Assembly: GCF_963169125.1 (NCBI RefSeq)
Contig: NC_084794.1
Coordinates: 223,259,409-223,323,408, forward strand
Length of the DNA stretch: 64,000 bases
Direction: 5' to 3'
From: Humulus lupulus
Lineage: Eukaryota; Streptophyta; Magnoliopsida; Rosales; Cannabaceae
The position numbers and the translations under genes were made by a program. Positions within the stretch are counted from its first letter, which is position 1, and the number at the start of each line of letters is the position of its first letter. The notes beneath the pieces are model-generated. The model was not told the origin of the DNA. It did not search any database and worked only from the letters and a program-made list of their open reading frames with translations. Shown piece after piece: positions 1 to 11,727 of this stretch.

Positions 1-507
1 ACTTAGAACCCAGCCCTTCTCCTCACTCTTCAGCTGTGATCAGACTCCAAGGTGCTAGTACTACCATAGAGTGATAAACACTTGGGTTGTGAAAAAGCTT
101 TGTCATTCTTAAGCTTTATAAAATACTTGGGAAGTGAGGTTTAGTGTATTTCGGTATTGGAGTTAGACCAATCCATAAGGTCAACTAAGGTACTCTTATT
201 CTTTAAGTCCAGTTCTTTGAAACTCTTTAGTTTTCTTTAGTTCCTTTTATTCAGATCTTAACTTTTGATATTGGTTTTTGATTAGGCTCTTGAAACTTAA
301 AGATCTTTCTTGGTAAGTTTCATCTTGAAGGTTTAGTTTCCACATTTATTCTTTACTCTTTAGAAATACTCACCATTCTATTGTTGGTTGTAGGAGTGTT
401 CCAAGTCCCGCATTTGTTCTCAATTATCCCGGTGTTGGTAAGGAAAATAGGATAGTTTCTATATGCTTATATGTTACGTTATGTATAATATGTTATGATA
501 AGTTTAT
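1..507 (+). mobile_element. Left part of an interrupted LTR (family A)
   Basis: This stretch matches, with divergence, the middle of the complete solo LTR at 55999-57898. Shared landmarks are the 'aacacttgggttg' block, the 'gtgttccaag' block near 400 and the 'ggtaaggaaaataggatag' block near 440. The same LTR resumes at 20133 after the Tat element, and one copy of the target duplication (GTTAT) ends this segment at 508-512. The left LTR edge lies outside the window, so solo LTR and 3' LTR cannot be told apart. No coding capacity is seen. Confidence 0.75.
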
Positions 508-512
508 GTTAT

Positions 513-1414
513 TGTTATCCCCATTTCCTGCCTTAGGCCCGGGACGGTGGTCCAGGCCCACTATCTGGGCAATTGGGTTTGGGCCCAGCCCAGGCCCGCT
601 TGGCAAGGAATGACCGGGAACGAAGGCCCAAGTGTGGGTCCAGACCCGGACGGTGTCCAGGAAAGATGATCCAGGACAATCATCCGGGAGACGTATAACT
701 ATTTGGGGTTACGGTCGTAGTGTACGCAAACGGTCCCGGAGCTTGGTAAAGGATCCGGGCCTACGGTAAACGAAGAGGGACAGAGGTAAACGAACCCGGG
801 TCAAGTCCTCCAGGTTGGCAGGAAAAGGCATCCATGACCCTGAAGCTGCCCCATGACGTGTGGGGGTTGTCCCCACTTTTCACCTGTGGAAAAGGCCACC
901 TCGGGATTGCACTCCGCTGGTTCAGACCTACGTTACCACTACACTGACTGATTTTGTCCCTTGAATCTGCCTCGTAACTCAGAATGCCCAGACCAAAAGC
1001 CCCATTTTGTCGGGCGAAATATAGGTCTTGGGCTGCCCCAGTGGGCTTTGATCATTCTTAGTCTTTTGTATTTTTATCCTTTGTATTGGGCTTCCGACAG
1101 AGAAGCCAAGGGTATTTATATTCTTGTTGGGCCCGGGTCAGCCCGACCCCAGCCCAGTGCTCCTATGAGCCTATAAATACAGGTGACAGAGCACTGGAGA
1201 AAGGACCTCTCTTTGGCTTGTATACAGTTACTCTGTTAAAATATAGAGAGAAACTCCATTGTAAAAGACTTTCCAAGCTTTAATACAATTGTCTCGTGGA
1301 CTAAGGCTCATTAACACTCCAACCACGTATAAATCTTGTTTATAACTTCTGAATTCCATATCATTAATCTCGCTTACTTTTTATTAATATAGTTTCCGAA
1401 AATCTCGGTAAACA
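513..1414 (+). repeat. 5' LTR of the Tat element
   Basis: This is a 902-bp direct repeat of 19226-20127. It starts TGTTATCCCC and ends GGTAAACA. A TATA box lies at 1172-1179. The short ORFs in it (961-1283) are artefacts of the LTR sequence. Confidence 0.95.
1172..1179 (+). promoter_or_regulatory. TATA box of the 5' LTR
   Basis: TATAAATA stands in a conserved block also present in the 3' LTR (19885-19892). It is the best candidate for the start of the genomic transcript. Initiation would be expected about 30 bases downstream, near 1205. Confidence 0.65.
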
Positions 1415-1437
1415 TTTTGGTGCTTTCATTGAGAGCC
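1415..1437 (+). other. Primer-binding region immediately after the 5' LTR
   Basis: The sequence directly after the LTR terminus reads TTTTGGTGCTTTCATTGAG and is where minus-strand DNA synthesis would be primed. The priming tRNA was not identified, because matching it would need a tRNA set. Confidence 0.5.
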
Positions 1438-1473
1438 TGAGAAAGCTAGTGCTAACGTCAAACCTCTACTACA

Positions 1474-1658
1474 ATGGTGAATATAAGACACACCACTTTC
1501 GACCCTACTAACCTAGAGAAGGGCAATGGAGAGCCGCTGCCTTCCCAGCCTCTTCCTCAGAATCCGCATGAGAATGCTCCTCCTCCGACGTCTCACCTTG
1601 ACGAGTCACAAGACTATGAGGGTGGAACAGAGTACGAAGAGGAGAACAAGGAGGAATA
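1474..1658 (+). pseudogene. gag: gag, amino-terminal piece, of the Tat element
   Basis: The ATG at 1474 opens the gag frame 60 bases after the LTR. The piece is proline- and acid-rich and ends in an EEENKEEY stretch at the point where a solo LTR inserted. The insertion leaves the TSD GAATA at 1654-1658 and 5474-5478. Skipping 1659-5473 and one TSD copy continues the frame into another acidic stretch (YEEEENEGEY), so these are two halves of one gene. There is no recognisable domain in this first part, which corresponds to the variable N-terminus of Tat gag proteins. Confidence 0.8.
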
Positions 1659-2349
1659 TGTAGTGCACCAAATTTTTTTTTAGATTATTTAAAATTTTGT
1701 GCTTTATTTGATTTAAATGTTAAGTGTGATGAATTGTTTTATTTAAGTGTTGTTATTTTATTTAATTGTTTATTTGTTTTATTTGATGGTTTGTTATTTT
1801 ATTTAATTGTTAGAAATGTTTTGGTTAATTAATTTAATAAGTGATTAAATGTGTAACATGTTATCTTACTATTAGTGTTACATTTTATTTAAGTGTGACA
1901 AATGAGGTATTTATGTGAGCTATGGTGGAATGCACTAAGGTGCATGATAGATAGTAATGCACCCTAGTAATTTAGTGTGTGCTAGTGCATGGTAGCATGG
2001 TGCACATGTGTAGATTTTCTACACATTTTAGGTTTCCTTATTTTAGATTTAATTGAGTAATTTATTTATAAAAAAAAAAAAGAAGAAAAGAAAAGGGAAA
2101 GGAGGAGTGGGCGTGTGACCTAGTGGGAATGCAATATTTCATTAAAATGGTAAAAAGGATCAAAAAAAATTGAAGACCATAATCATTTGGGGATAGGCTT
2201 GATCATGTTTTATTCCTTGTATCTTTTTGAAATAAAGAAAAATCAAGGAAAATAAAAGAGAAATGGAAACTTACCTTAATTTTGTTTGGGAGACTTTATG
2301 AGAGGATTTGTGATAAAGGGACTAAGAAAGGAGAGAAGAGCCATTGCTC

Positions 2350-2430
2350 TTGTGTGTGTGTGTGGCTGCCGTGACCTAGAGAGAGAGAGAGAGAGAGAGA
2401 GAGGCGTGTAGAGAGAGAGAGAGAGAGAGG
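2350..2430. repeat. (TG)n then (GA)n microsatellites
   Basis: A short TG run (about 2350-2364) is followed by two GA runs (about 2377-2403 and 2410-2429), inside the solo LTR. Such tracts are length-polymorphic. Confidence 0.9.
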
Positions 2431-4560
2431 AAGAAAGAAAGAAAGGAAGAAGGAAGAAGAAAGTGAAGAGGAACCCCCCTAGAGTATGTCTTCTTGTTTT
2501 CTCTTTGTTTAATCTTTATTTGATAATATGATATTGATTTGTGTTATGTTTTGTGTGGGTTTGGATTCTTCTTTCTCCTCATGGTGGCTTTCCCAACCCT
2601 AGGCTTGAACAAGGGTGTGGAGTTTGTGGTATTGATCTCTTGTGTTCTTGATTCTACAATCAAGAGAGGTAATGGTCTTTTCCTTAGCCTTATATTGTTT
2701 TTGGTGGTTGTATTTGAGGTTTTGCTAATGGTGTTAATGGTTGATTTTTGGGTAGGAATGATGTATAGGATTTGGATTTTGTGAGAGTATGATTTGTGTT
2801 TAAGGGTTGTGATGTTGATTTTGCTATGGATGAAAAATTGTAATAATCTATGAACAAATGTAAGGTGATTTCGGCCTAGGTACACCCAAGGGTGTTCTTG
2901 ATATGTTGTGTGATTTACAAAATATTTGATCCATGTTTTAGGACCTTTGATATATGGGTAAGAGAACAAGTGGTAATCTTGATATTTTTTCATGAAATGT
3001 TGTTAGATGCATGTTTTGTTTTGAATGATTAAATTGTGAGATGCATGAAAATAATGATAGAAATATGCTAGGTTAAAATAAGGCATATGTGAATATGGTA
3101 TAAATTTACTATATGCTATTTTGATTGAAAAGGTTTTGTTGGCTTTCATGGAATTGCAACAAATGGTTTAAAAGGATTCAAGTGATTATGTTAGTGATAT
3201 TAGAATCATGCATATTATAAGAGCATAATGAGATCTTAGGCATGAATGATTTTATGTAATTTTTGAGACAAAAGTTGAGTTTTACAAGGAATTAAGCTTG
3301 CTGTTTTTTTTCAAAATAATTGGGTAAAAGTTGATAAAAAGATGAGATTACATGCATAAATAATGTTCTTAATGAATGTGTAAATTTTTATGAAATTAAA
3401 AGAGGGTTTTAAGTTTCATGTTATGATATTTTACCCAATTAATTTCCTACAGAATTTTTATTGAATTTTGAGAAAATATGAGTTTATAAAATTTAATATG
3501 GTGATTTAAATGATAAAAAAATAGTTGCTGGAATTTTGTAATAAAATATGAAGTAAGTTTCACAAAAAAATGAATTTGATTAATTTTTGGAATAAATTAT
3601 TTTTCCTAAGTTATGGTAATATTGAAAATTGATATTTTAATGGTATGAATGCATATTTTGATAAATAATGATTTTCTTTATTTTGATTGAGAAAAAATAT
3701 TTAGACTCTATTTATTTGTGATTTTTGAATAAAATAAATAGTGGCTGAAAGTTTGTTTTAAAAGTTAACAATTGTTATTAAATTGTCACATATGGGTTTT
3801 TACTACTTAAAAACTAAGTCTTAAATAAATTAAATCAAAATATAATTTTTCCACACTTAAAATATATTTTTCACATCATTTTTGTAACACAATAATAAAA
3901 TATATTTTTCTAAAGAAACATGTTAAAATAGGTATTTTAATTAAACCCAAGCTTGTTGGTTAATTCTTGGTAAATTAATATTTATTTAATGAAAATGTCA
4001 CATATTTTATTTTGAGCTAAAATAAAATAAAGTTTTGAGAAATTTAATCAACTTAGAAATTTTAAAGAAAGCATGTAATATGGCCATTGATTTTCAAACA
4101 ATAGAAGCAAGAAATGTAGAGTTATCGTTTTTGAAAACGTCTTTATTACGCAACGTTCCCACGTATGCATGTTACATGCAAATCAACTTTTACGTCCAAA
4201 ATCATGATTATTATTCAACTATGTAATTTTTATAAAGCAAACATGTTAGTAAAATGGGTAGAACGAGCATTATTCTTTTTGGCGATAATTGCATGTTTTA
4301 GTGTAACTGTTATCATGAGTGCATGGCCCATGAACACATGAGTTGTATGGAAGGGCAAATTAGTAATTTTATGAACCTAAGAAATGTTATTTTGATTATG
4401 ATATAGGCTCGTTGAAAGATTGTGAAATTCTTAGCTTGGACCTGAGGTAAGGAAGTTAGATAGATTTTATGTTTCTATGCTATGAATGGTAAGGCTGTTA
4501 TATGAATGAACTGTTATGCAATTATGAATGCCTTAATGTGATGATATGATTGAATGTGAA

Positions 4561-5010
4561 ATGTGTATGGATGTTAGATACATCAAACAGAATACGATGT
4601 TAGATACATCAAACAGATTTCGATGTCAGATACATCGACCGAGTTACTAAGGACATTGAGACGTGACTCCTAGGGCGGACGCGCCGAGGTTATTCAAGGA
4701 CCAGTGATCTCCTGTTTACCTCATAGGGTGACATGGACAACTAGCGTTCCATGCTCATCATGTATGCTGTATGTTGTGATATGATGATATGTCACATGTA
4801 TGTTATGATATGTTGATATGTCACGTTTATGTTATGATATGATGATATGTCACATTTATGTTATGATATGCTGATATACTTATGTTATGATATGATGATA
4901 TGTCACATTTATGTTATGATATGTTGATATGTCACATTTATGCTATGATATGTTGATATGTCACATTTATGTTATGATAAGATGAAATGTTACGATTATG
5001 TTATGATAGA
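4561..5010. repeat. Two minisatellites in the solo LTR
   Basis: From about 4570 to 4640 there are three copies of a roughly 33-bp unit around 'gatgttagatacatc'. From about 4755 to 5010 there are about eight copies of a unit around 'atgttatgatatgatgatat' followed by 'gtcacattt', roughly 30 bp each. They sit where other LTRs of this type also carry minisatellites (for example 22664-22925). Confidence 0.85.
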
Positions 5011-5478
5011 CCATGATGTTTTAGATGAATGTTAGTGTTTGGTTGTTTGTTGTTTTTCTTACTTGATTACTTGCTTGTACTTCCTTACTGGGCTTTTAGC
5101 TCACCCCCTTACTTTCCTTCCAGGTAGCAAATAGGTTTTCTCTATGGCACGCGTGGTGACGTGGGGAGTTCTTCATCATGGGGTGTATGGCGTGGGGCAA
5201 TCCTATGGACGATAAAACGATCAACGTAGAACGCCATTTAAATTATGTTTTGTTTTAAGGGACTTTTTCCTAAATTATCAGTGGGACTCTGTTATTTAAC
5301 TTAATTGGTTTTCTTTGAACTTTGCATAAAAACCTATGTTTTATTTTAAACTTATGGCGCCAACTTGCATGATTTTAAATAAGTCCCCCTGAGACTTTAA
5401 TAATGGATGGTATTCTTTTATAAGCTATGTTATGCGAATATTTTGTAAGTATTAGTCTAGGGCGTTCTTTACAGAATA

Positions 5479-6483
5479 TTATGAAGAGGAGGAGAACGAG
5501 GGGGAATACCACGAAAAAGCTGCGGATCCCTAGATTCCAGGAGGAGATGCCAACCAGCAGGACTTGGAGGTGACTAGACTGAGGCAGCAAGTCTTGGACC
5601 AGGAGGCTAGGATTACTGAGCAGGCAGAGGCGCATCGGCGGATGCTAGAGTCCCTCCAAGACCTGCAGGCATTCATAGCCGCGCAGGGTCCAGCGACCAA
5701 TCTCCAAGCTGGCCCGCTTATGAGAGTGCAACAGCCCGCTCCAAAAGCCAGAGCCGGAGTCCCCGAAGACCTGAGGCCGACCCCTCCCCTGGAACAATTT
5801 CCTGAGCCAGTCCCAGGAAACCCAGACTGGGAGAAAAAGAAGACCGGGGGAAAGACCCGAGAGAAAAACACCCCCGTCACGAAAGCCAGGACCCATTCCC
5901 GGCTGCTCCCTTTGAAAGAGAAGGTGCGCCCTGTCCCAGGACAGGGCCACCTGACCAATCCGCAGGGGATGCGGCCGCAGGATGCGCGGCCCCGGCACGC
6001 CCCAGGGCAAGACGGACGGGAAAGGTCTTTGCACCCCAGCACCTCGGTAAACAAAAATCGCCAGGAACGCCCACGTAGCGAAGAGCATCATGCCCTTAGT
6101 TCAAGGGATGACACGTCCTGGATAGGCCTACGCGACGGACTGAACGCTCAGAAAGAGCGGGCCCATAAGGAAAAGATCCTTCCCCGAGGTGGCGACCTTA
6201 GGAACAACATCAACGACAGGAGGAACAAAAGAATCCCCCTAGAGGATGGCACGGCCAGGCAGCTCATGGAGCAGCTGGCCGCTTTGAAAAAGGTCATGGA
6301 CCGTTTGGTCCACAAGCAGGAAGGAGCGGATACCGACTCCGATGAAGAGGACAAAGAGCCCTGTGTGAGGCACATCCTAGACACTGTGCTCCCCAAGGGG
6401 TTCAAGATGACGAGCCTCACTGCCTATACCGGAAACACCGACCCCAGGGATCATTTTTCCTGGTACAACCGGCTTATGACCGT
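5479..6483 (+). pseudogene. gag: gag, central piece, of the Tat element
   Basis: This continues the frame from 1658 after the solo LTR. One TAG at about 5531 interrupts it early; from 5564 it is open to the next insertion at 6484. The protein begins with a predicted coiled coil (LRQQVLDQEARITEQ), followed by a long, charged, proline-rich low-complexity stretch. It ends at the start of the retrotransposon gag domain (AYTGNTDPRDHFSWYNRLM). The domain resumes at 8861 in the same frame. The overlapping minus-strand ORFs (5530-6091) are shadows of this charged, GC-rich region. Confidence 0.85.
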
Positions 6484-8855
6484 TGTAACGCCCTGGATAG
6501 CCAAGACCGTTACACTGTGTGTTTATAAAGTGCCAGACTTGCTAATCAAGTCATTTAATTAAAATCGTGTTGCAGAAGCTACAAAGATACTAGGGTTAAA
6601 AGCGTTTTGGTCTCAAAAGCCACACTTTTCATTAAGAAACATTATTTGGTTACACGGGATCCCAAAGATACAAGTTTAAAGATCATTTACAAAAGTTATG
6701 AGACTCAGATACAATAACCAACCATACTAAGGAAAAACAATCGGTTACTTAATCCCTGTCCTGGTCCACTCCTCGATCGTGGTGATCGAACAGCTAGGTA
6801 TGTACATTTCACCTAGGAGCTCTCCACCTCAGGCTTGTTCCAGCTTGCCCTTGCCTTTACCTGCACCACGTAGCACCCGTGAGCCAAGGCCCAGCAAGAA
6901 AACACAACAACAACAGAGCATAAGCATTTAGCAGTCAAGTCAATATCTCACATTGCATTACATAGCCTCAGTCAAATAACCATTCAATATAGTCAAGTAT
7001 TCCACATACTAAGCATATCAATTCATAGCATGCACAGTTTATAAACGATAACCAGGGCTAGCGCTCTCAGGCTGCTCCCTCCGTTATCCCAGTGTTCATG
7101 GCTCCCAGTGGCCAAATTGCGCTCTGTGCGCTAATAGTATGTACGACACTCTTAGGCCGCTTTTACATGTCCCATGGCGTGATACCAACATTGACACGAT
7201 ACAATTCTTGGGAGCACTTAGTCCCATCACAATCATATAACCGGGTGCATTTTTCTTACCTTTCAATTCACAAGCTTTGATCCCTTGACTCCTTGAGCAC
7301 GATCCCCCTCGAGCCCTAGCGCTCACCTAAGCACAATCACGGCCAAAGTCATCATCAACCCTCAAGTTCAAAACCTAGACGCGGGGCCAATCCCGAGCCC
7401 CCGGGAAGTCCTAGTTCCACCAAACAAGGTGGTGGAACCAAACCCCAAACCTTAGGTCCAAAACCCTTGCAAATAACCCTAAAATCCCCTTCAGAAGGCA
7501 GGGTAGCGCTACAACGCTCTTGAGAGGGCGCTACAGTGCTATAGACAGAAGCCAAATTCCCCTCAACACTATGGCCTAGCGCTACAGCGCCCAAAGGCTA
7601 GCGCTGTAGCGCTAGTCACAGACAGCCCAGCACCAAAATTTCACTTCTGCGATTTTCTCGAACTAACCTCAACCAAACCTCTTCCAACTCTTACCCAAAC
7701 TTAAAAACAACCTCATGAACACACTCCACTCATCCCAAGCACCCCAAACACCTAAAACCCAAGCACATGCATCCACAAACTCGGAATTCACCATAGCCAC
7801 TCCTAAGCTCTGAAACCCAATAAAAAAACCAGCTGAACATCAGAGTTAGAGCTTAGAGTTCATACCTTTGATAGGATTTCGCCCACAAGCTATCCCTAGG
7901 CTTCCTTGGCTTGCTACTCCTCAGCCTTAAGCCTGAATTCCCCAAAGTTCCATTCAATTCAACTTAAATACCACAACTCAAAAACCAGAAACAGAAATGG
8001 ATGAACTCTAGAATCTTACCTCAAGTGTTAATGAAACCCTGCCAAAACTCTGCCAATTCCTTAGTCTTAGGTCAAGATCCTTGATGTCTAGTTACCCCAG
8101 CTATCCTCTGAGCTTTACTCCAAAAAGTCCTCAAGAAACAGATGAAGAAAGCCTGAACCGACTCAGAGAAACTCTCTCTGTTTTTCCCTCTTTCTTTTCC
8201 CTTCCTTTTCCTTCTTTTTCAGACTTCTTTGATATTCTACAAATTCTACTAACATAAAGCCTTAGTATAATCTAACTTCTGTAAAGCAAATGACCACTAT
8301 GCCCTCCCTACTAATTCTAACCCTTTAGTACACTTAAGGGCATTTTAGTCATTTCACCCAATTCCTGCTAATTCCTCGAGTGTCCTTATTATTTCCCGCT
8401 CAGTTCCCGATACCTAATTAATCTCCAATAATATTCCCCAACGTCAAAATAAACTCCAGTATATTCGCTAAATTCCCATTTATACCCCTGAGCTCACCCC
8501 GAGCCGAGTATAAATCCCCGCTATGACTTTTCCGCTACTTTGCTCACTAGGATCGTCTCGAGTCATAGATCACAGGTATATCCACATAATAATGTGGTCT
8601 TGACAATTATCACATATATCAAAGCAGTTATGCCCATAATGGCCAAAATTACGATTATGCCCTTCTAACCTACTCAAGGCCTACATGCATACTAACACAC
8701 ATAGTCATGCATCTCAAATACTCAAGTAGTCATATAACATGTTTTAAATCATAATCATGCATCTAAATCATTAAAACCACACATAATTCCCATTATGCCC
8801 TCCAGGCACACTAATCAAGGCCCTTAAGCCTTATTAGCGAATTTGGGTCATTACA
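6484..8855 (-). mobile_element. Solo LTR (2.4 kb) inserted in Tat gag, reverse orientation
   Basis: It is bounded by TGTAACGCCC on the left and GGGTCATTACA on the right, with the perfect duplication ACCGT (6479-6483 and 8856-8860). Read on the minus strand it starts TGTAATGACCCAAATTC and matches the 3' LTR at 31336-33513 through the 'aaggcttaagggcc' and 'tggagggcataatg' blocks, so both belong to one Tekay/Del-type family. It contains no coding domain. Removing it rejoins the gag frame exactly. Confidence 0.92.
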
Positions 8856-8860
8856 ACCGT

Positions 8861-9859
8861 GGCCCACGTTAGTGATGACGGTAAGTGCCTCTGTTTTTCG
8901 ATCACTCTAGGCGGTCCCGCCGAGGAGTGGTGGAAGAGACTTAAGTCGGGATCCATCCAATCCTGGTCAGGGCGGCAGTTGGCGTTTCACAAGCAGTTCG
9001 TGGCCGCCATGAGGATGGATATGCAAATCAGCACCCTCACCAATATTAAACAGCTCCCCACGGAGACACTGAGGGCCTACATCCAACGTTTCACTGAAGA
9101 AGCCTCCAAGACTAAGGTGGACGATGGGCAGCGCCTGGTGGCATTACAGTCCGGGATCCGGGCTGGGTCCCCTCTCTGCGATGACATGCAGCGTTGCAAG
9201 GCGGCCACCTTGGAAGAATTCATAAGGAGGGCCCAAGGATTTATCAACTAGGTAGAGGCTCAGATCCAGGCTTTTGGATGGCCTCCTGCACCACAGCCCG
9301 GTGCCCAGGCGTTCCCGGGGTACGGGGTGCAGTTCCCGGCGCAGTCCTACGTCACGCCCCCAATCACCTCGGGATCGGCCGTTACGCTCGGGATTACGTA
9401 CACCCCTACGGTGTATGGTCCTTCCTCTTCAGGGTATGCCCCGGTCCAGTCCACCCCCTTTTCCAGATATGGAGCCGCGCCAGCGGGTCACAGCGCTGCC
9501 CCCGTCGAGGCCCAGCAGTCGTAGGCAGGAGTAACGGAGGTGAGTGTAAACCCCTCCCGGGGGAAGAGGTCCGACAAAGGCCAAAATCGGTCTGAACCGA
9601 CTAAGAAAGGAAAAACAGGCTACGAGCCCCAATATTAAGAATACACCAATCTAGTGGACACCAGGGAGAACATTGTCCTGGCCACAGAAAGGACAGTTCA
9701 CTACAGGAAGCCTAGCCCCATGTTCAAAGGGGGGAGAAATCCGAGGGATACCAACAAACGGTGCGCTTACCATAAGGATGTGGGCCACACGACTGAAGAG
9801 TGCCGGCAGCTCAAGGATGAGATCGAGAATCTGATCAAGCTGGGGCATCTCCACCAGTG
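8861..9859 (+). pseudogene. gag: gag, carboxy-terminal piece with zinc knuckle, of the Tat element
   Basis: The first part (to 9250) completes the retrotransposon gag domain, with the family-typical GPAEEWWKRL and the LRAYIQRFTEEA stretch. A TAG at 9249 ends the frame; the protein logic continues in the same frame through a proline-rich linker with further stops near 9523 and 9634. It reaches a CCHC-like knuckle of the Tat type (CAYHKDVGHTTEEC, with the pattern C-x2-H-x4-H-x4-C) near 9760, followed by LKDEIENLIKLGHL. It ends at a TGA (9858-9860). Stops at CAG, CAA and CGA positions suggest cytosine deamination. Confidence 0.85.
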
Positions 9860-10193
9860 AGTCAAGATGCCCGTGGGAGTCCCGGGCCTGTCAGCAGGTC
9901 TCGGACAACTTACGGTCTAGGGTGCGCCCAGAGTGTATCCGCCTCAGGGAGGGTATGCACAGGGTTCGGCGGCGCAAACCCCTCAGGGGGCCCCCGTCGC
10001 ACAAACACCCGACCCTGGAATGCCTTATCCATCCGGGGCAGCACCCCTTCGCGTGGACGGACATGTGGCCACCATCTCGGGCGGACCTCACCTGGGAGGG
10101 CCGTCCAGGAATGATCAAAAGAGCTACCTAAGCAAGCTCGACCACGGTCAGTAGGTGTGCGCTCTGGTCCAGCCCTCGGCTTAGCGCCCAAAA

Positions 10194-10750
10194 TTGATGA
10201 ACCTCCCTATCACCTTCACGGAGGACGATGCTCGTAACGTCCATTTCCCGCACCATGACCTGCTGGTCATAGACGCGCAGATCGCCAACAAGCTGGTGTC
10301 CCGGGTGCTGGTAGACGACGGGAGCTTCATCAACATCTTGTTCAAGCCCGCCTTCACCGCGATCGGCTTGACCGAAGCGGATCTGGTATCGTGCCCAACC
10401 TAGATCTACGGCTTTAACAGAGACGCATTACTCCCCATGGGAAAGATCCAGTTGCCCATAACATCGGGGAGTGAGTTGCAGCACTCGTTCAAGTTCTGCA
10501 CCTTCGTAGTGGTGGATTTCCCCACTGCTTACAATGTCATTTTCTGCCGGCCCGCATTAGTCGAGTTCAGGGCTATCACCTCCATCAGTCATCTTTGCAT
10601 GAAGTTCCCTTGCGACAACGGAGGGGTGGAGACAGTCCGGGGAGATCAGAAGAGCTACCGGATGTGCTACCACGTGTACTACCGACCAATATACATGGTC
10701 CGGGACGAACCCTTCGAGGACTTCATCGACCCGGTTCCTCCCCCCTGCTG
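10194..10750 (+). pseudogene. pol: Retroviral-type aspartic protease region, degenerate (Tat pol)
   Basis: The frame reads through ITFTEDDARNVHFPHHDLLV and then an active-site region, VLVDDGSFINILFKPAF. A functional retropepsin has D-S/T-G; here the site reads DDGS, in line with the plant Tat form (VDxGSSxNIL). A stop at about 10401 splits it from the distal part, which runs from the 10437 region through FPTAYNVIFCRPAL. A frameshift near 10750 separates it from RT. Confidence 0.75.
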
Positions 10751-10755
10751 AGAGA

Positions 10756-11727
10756 GTGATCCGGGAAGAAGATGAGCTAGACCCGAGGATAGGAGAAGAC
10801 CGCGCCTTGGAGCCCATGGACGAGATTGAGGAGGTGTACATTAGTGAAAAATCTGCCGATCCAGCTAGGGCCATCCAAGTCGGGAAAAATCTGCAGGCAG
10901 AGGTCCGGGCCGCCATAATTTCCCAAGTTAAGGATAACCAAGATATTCTGTCCTGGTCTCACTCAGATATGACGGGGATCGACCGCAACATCATCTGCCA
11001 CACATTGAATATTGACCCGAACGCGACCCTAGTCCGTCAGAAATGAAGGCCCTTGGGAACGGAGAGGGCCGAGGCCCTCAAGCTGGAGGTAGAGAAGCTT
11101 TCATCAATCAACTTCATACGCGAGGCCATATACCTCGTGTGGCTGGCCAACCCCGTTCTGGTGCCGAAACCGAACGGAACGTGGAGAACGTGCATCGATT
11201 TCACGGATCTCAACAAGGCTTGTTCGAAGGATTGTTTCCTGCTCCCCCGGATTGACCAAATGGTGGATGCAACATCCGAGTACGAGATCTTAAGCTTCAT
11301 GGACGCTTACTCTGGCTACAATTAGATTTCCATGCATGTGGCTAATCAGGAACACACCAGTTTCCAAACCGACAAGGGAATATACTGCTACGTCGTCATG
11401 CCCTTCGGGCTGAAAAATGCCGGGGCAACCTATCGAAGGCTTGTCAATCGAATGTTCTGGGCCCAGCTGGGGCGAAACATGGAAGTCTATATCGATGATA
11501 TGCTGGTCAAGTCCAAGACATCCAGGAAGCATTCTGAAGACCCGGTCGAAGCTTTCGCAGTCATTCGGAAGGACAGAATGAAGCTGAATCCCAAGAAATG
11601 CACTTTCGGCGTGGCCTCCGGGAAGTTCCTGGGCTTCATAGTGAGCTTCTGGGGAATAGAAGCCAATCCAGATAAGATCAAGGCACTGGTTGATATGCCC
11701 TCTCCCTAGAAGCATAAGGACGTGCAA
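10756..11727 (+). pseudogene. pol: Reverse transcriptase domain (Tat pol), broken by stops
   Basis: The order is typical of Ty3 RT: a connecting region, then the VPKPNGTWRTCIDFTDLNKA motif (11161-11220), DAYSGYN at 11303-11322, MPFGLKNAGATY at 11399-11434, and the catalytic YIDDML near 11490-11510, which is intact. Stops lie at 11044 (QK*RPLG, the position of an Arg, CGA to TGA) and 11325 (GYN*I, the position of the conserved Gln, CAG to TAG), and a TAG lies near 11707. The domain is otherwise in one frame, so few lesions inactivated it. Confidence 0.9.

Larger units (their letters stand above)
1659..5473 (+). mobile_element. Solo LTR (3.8 kb) inserted in Tat gag
   Basis: The segment begins TGTAGTGCAC and ends TTCTTTACA, with the perfect 5-bp duplication GAATA on both sides (1654-1658 and 5474-5478). 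It has no gag or pol, so it is a solo LTR from recombination between the LTRs of an inserted element. Near 5086 it carries the 'ctgggc...gctcac' block shared by the other Tekay/Del-type LTRs here. The 149-aa minus-strand ORF at 2544-2993 looks fortuitous. At 3815 bp it is the longest uninterrupted LTR in the window, partly because of internal repeats. Confidence 0.88.

Noticed and set aside
961..1283. Two small ORFs in the 5' LTR
   Set aside because: They fall across the TATA region, are not conserved in the 3' LTR as coding sequence, and have no recognisable product.
2544..2993. 149-aa minus-strand ORF
   Set aside because: It lies inside a solo LTR, has low-complexity composition and matches no domain I know. 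Chance ORF.
5530..6420. Several minus-strand ORFs (174, 148, 90 aa)
   Set aside because: They overlap the gag frame on the opposite strand and have GC-biased composition; shadows of gag.
9194..10191. Overlapping ORFs in all frames
   Set aside because: The region is GC-rich with few stops. Only the frame with the zinc knuckle and the protease makes sense.
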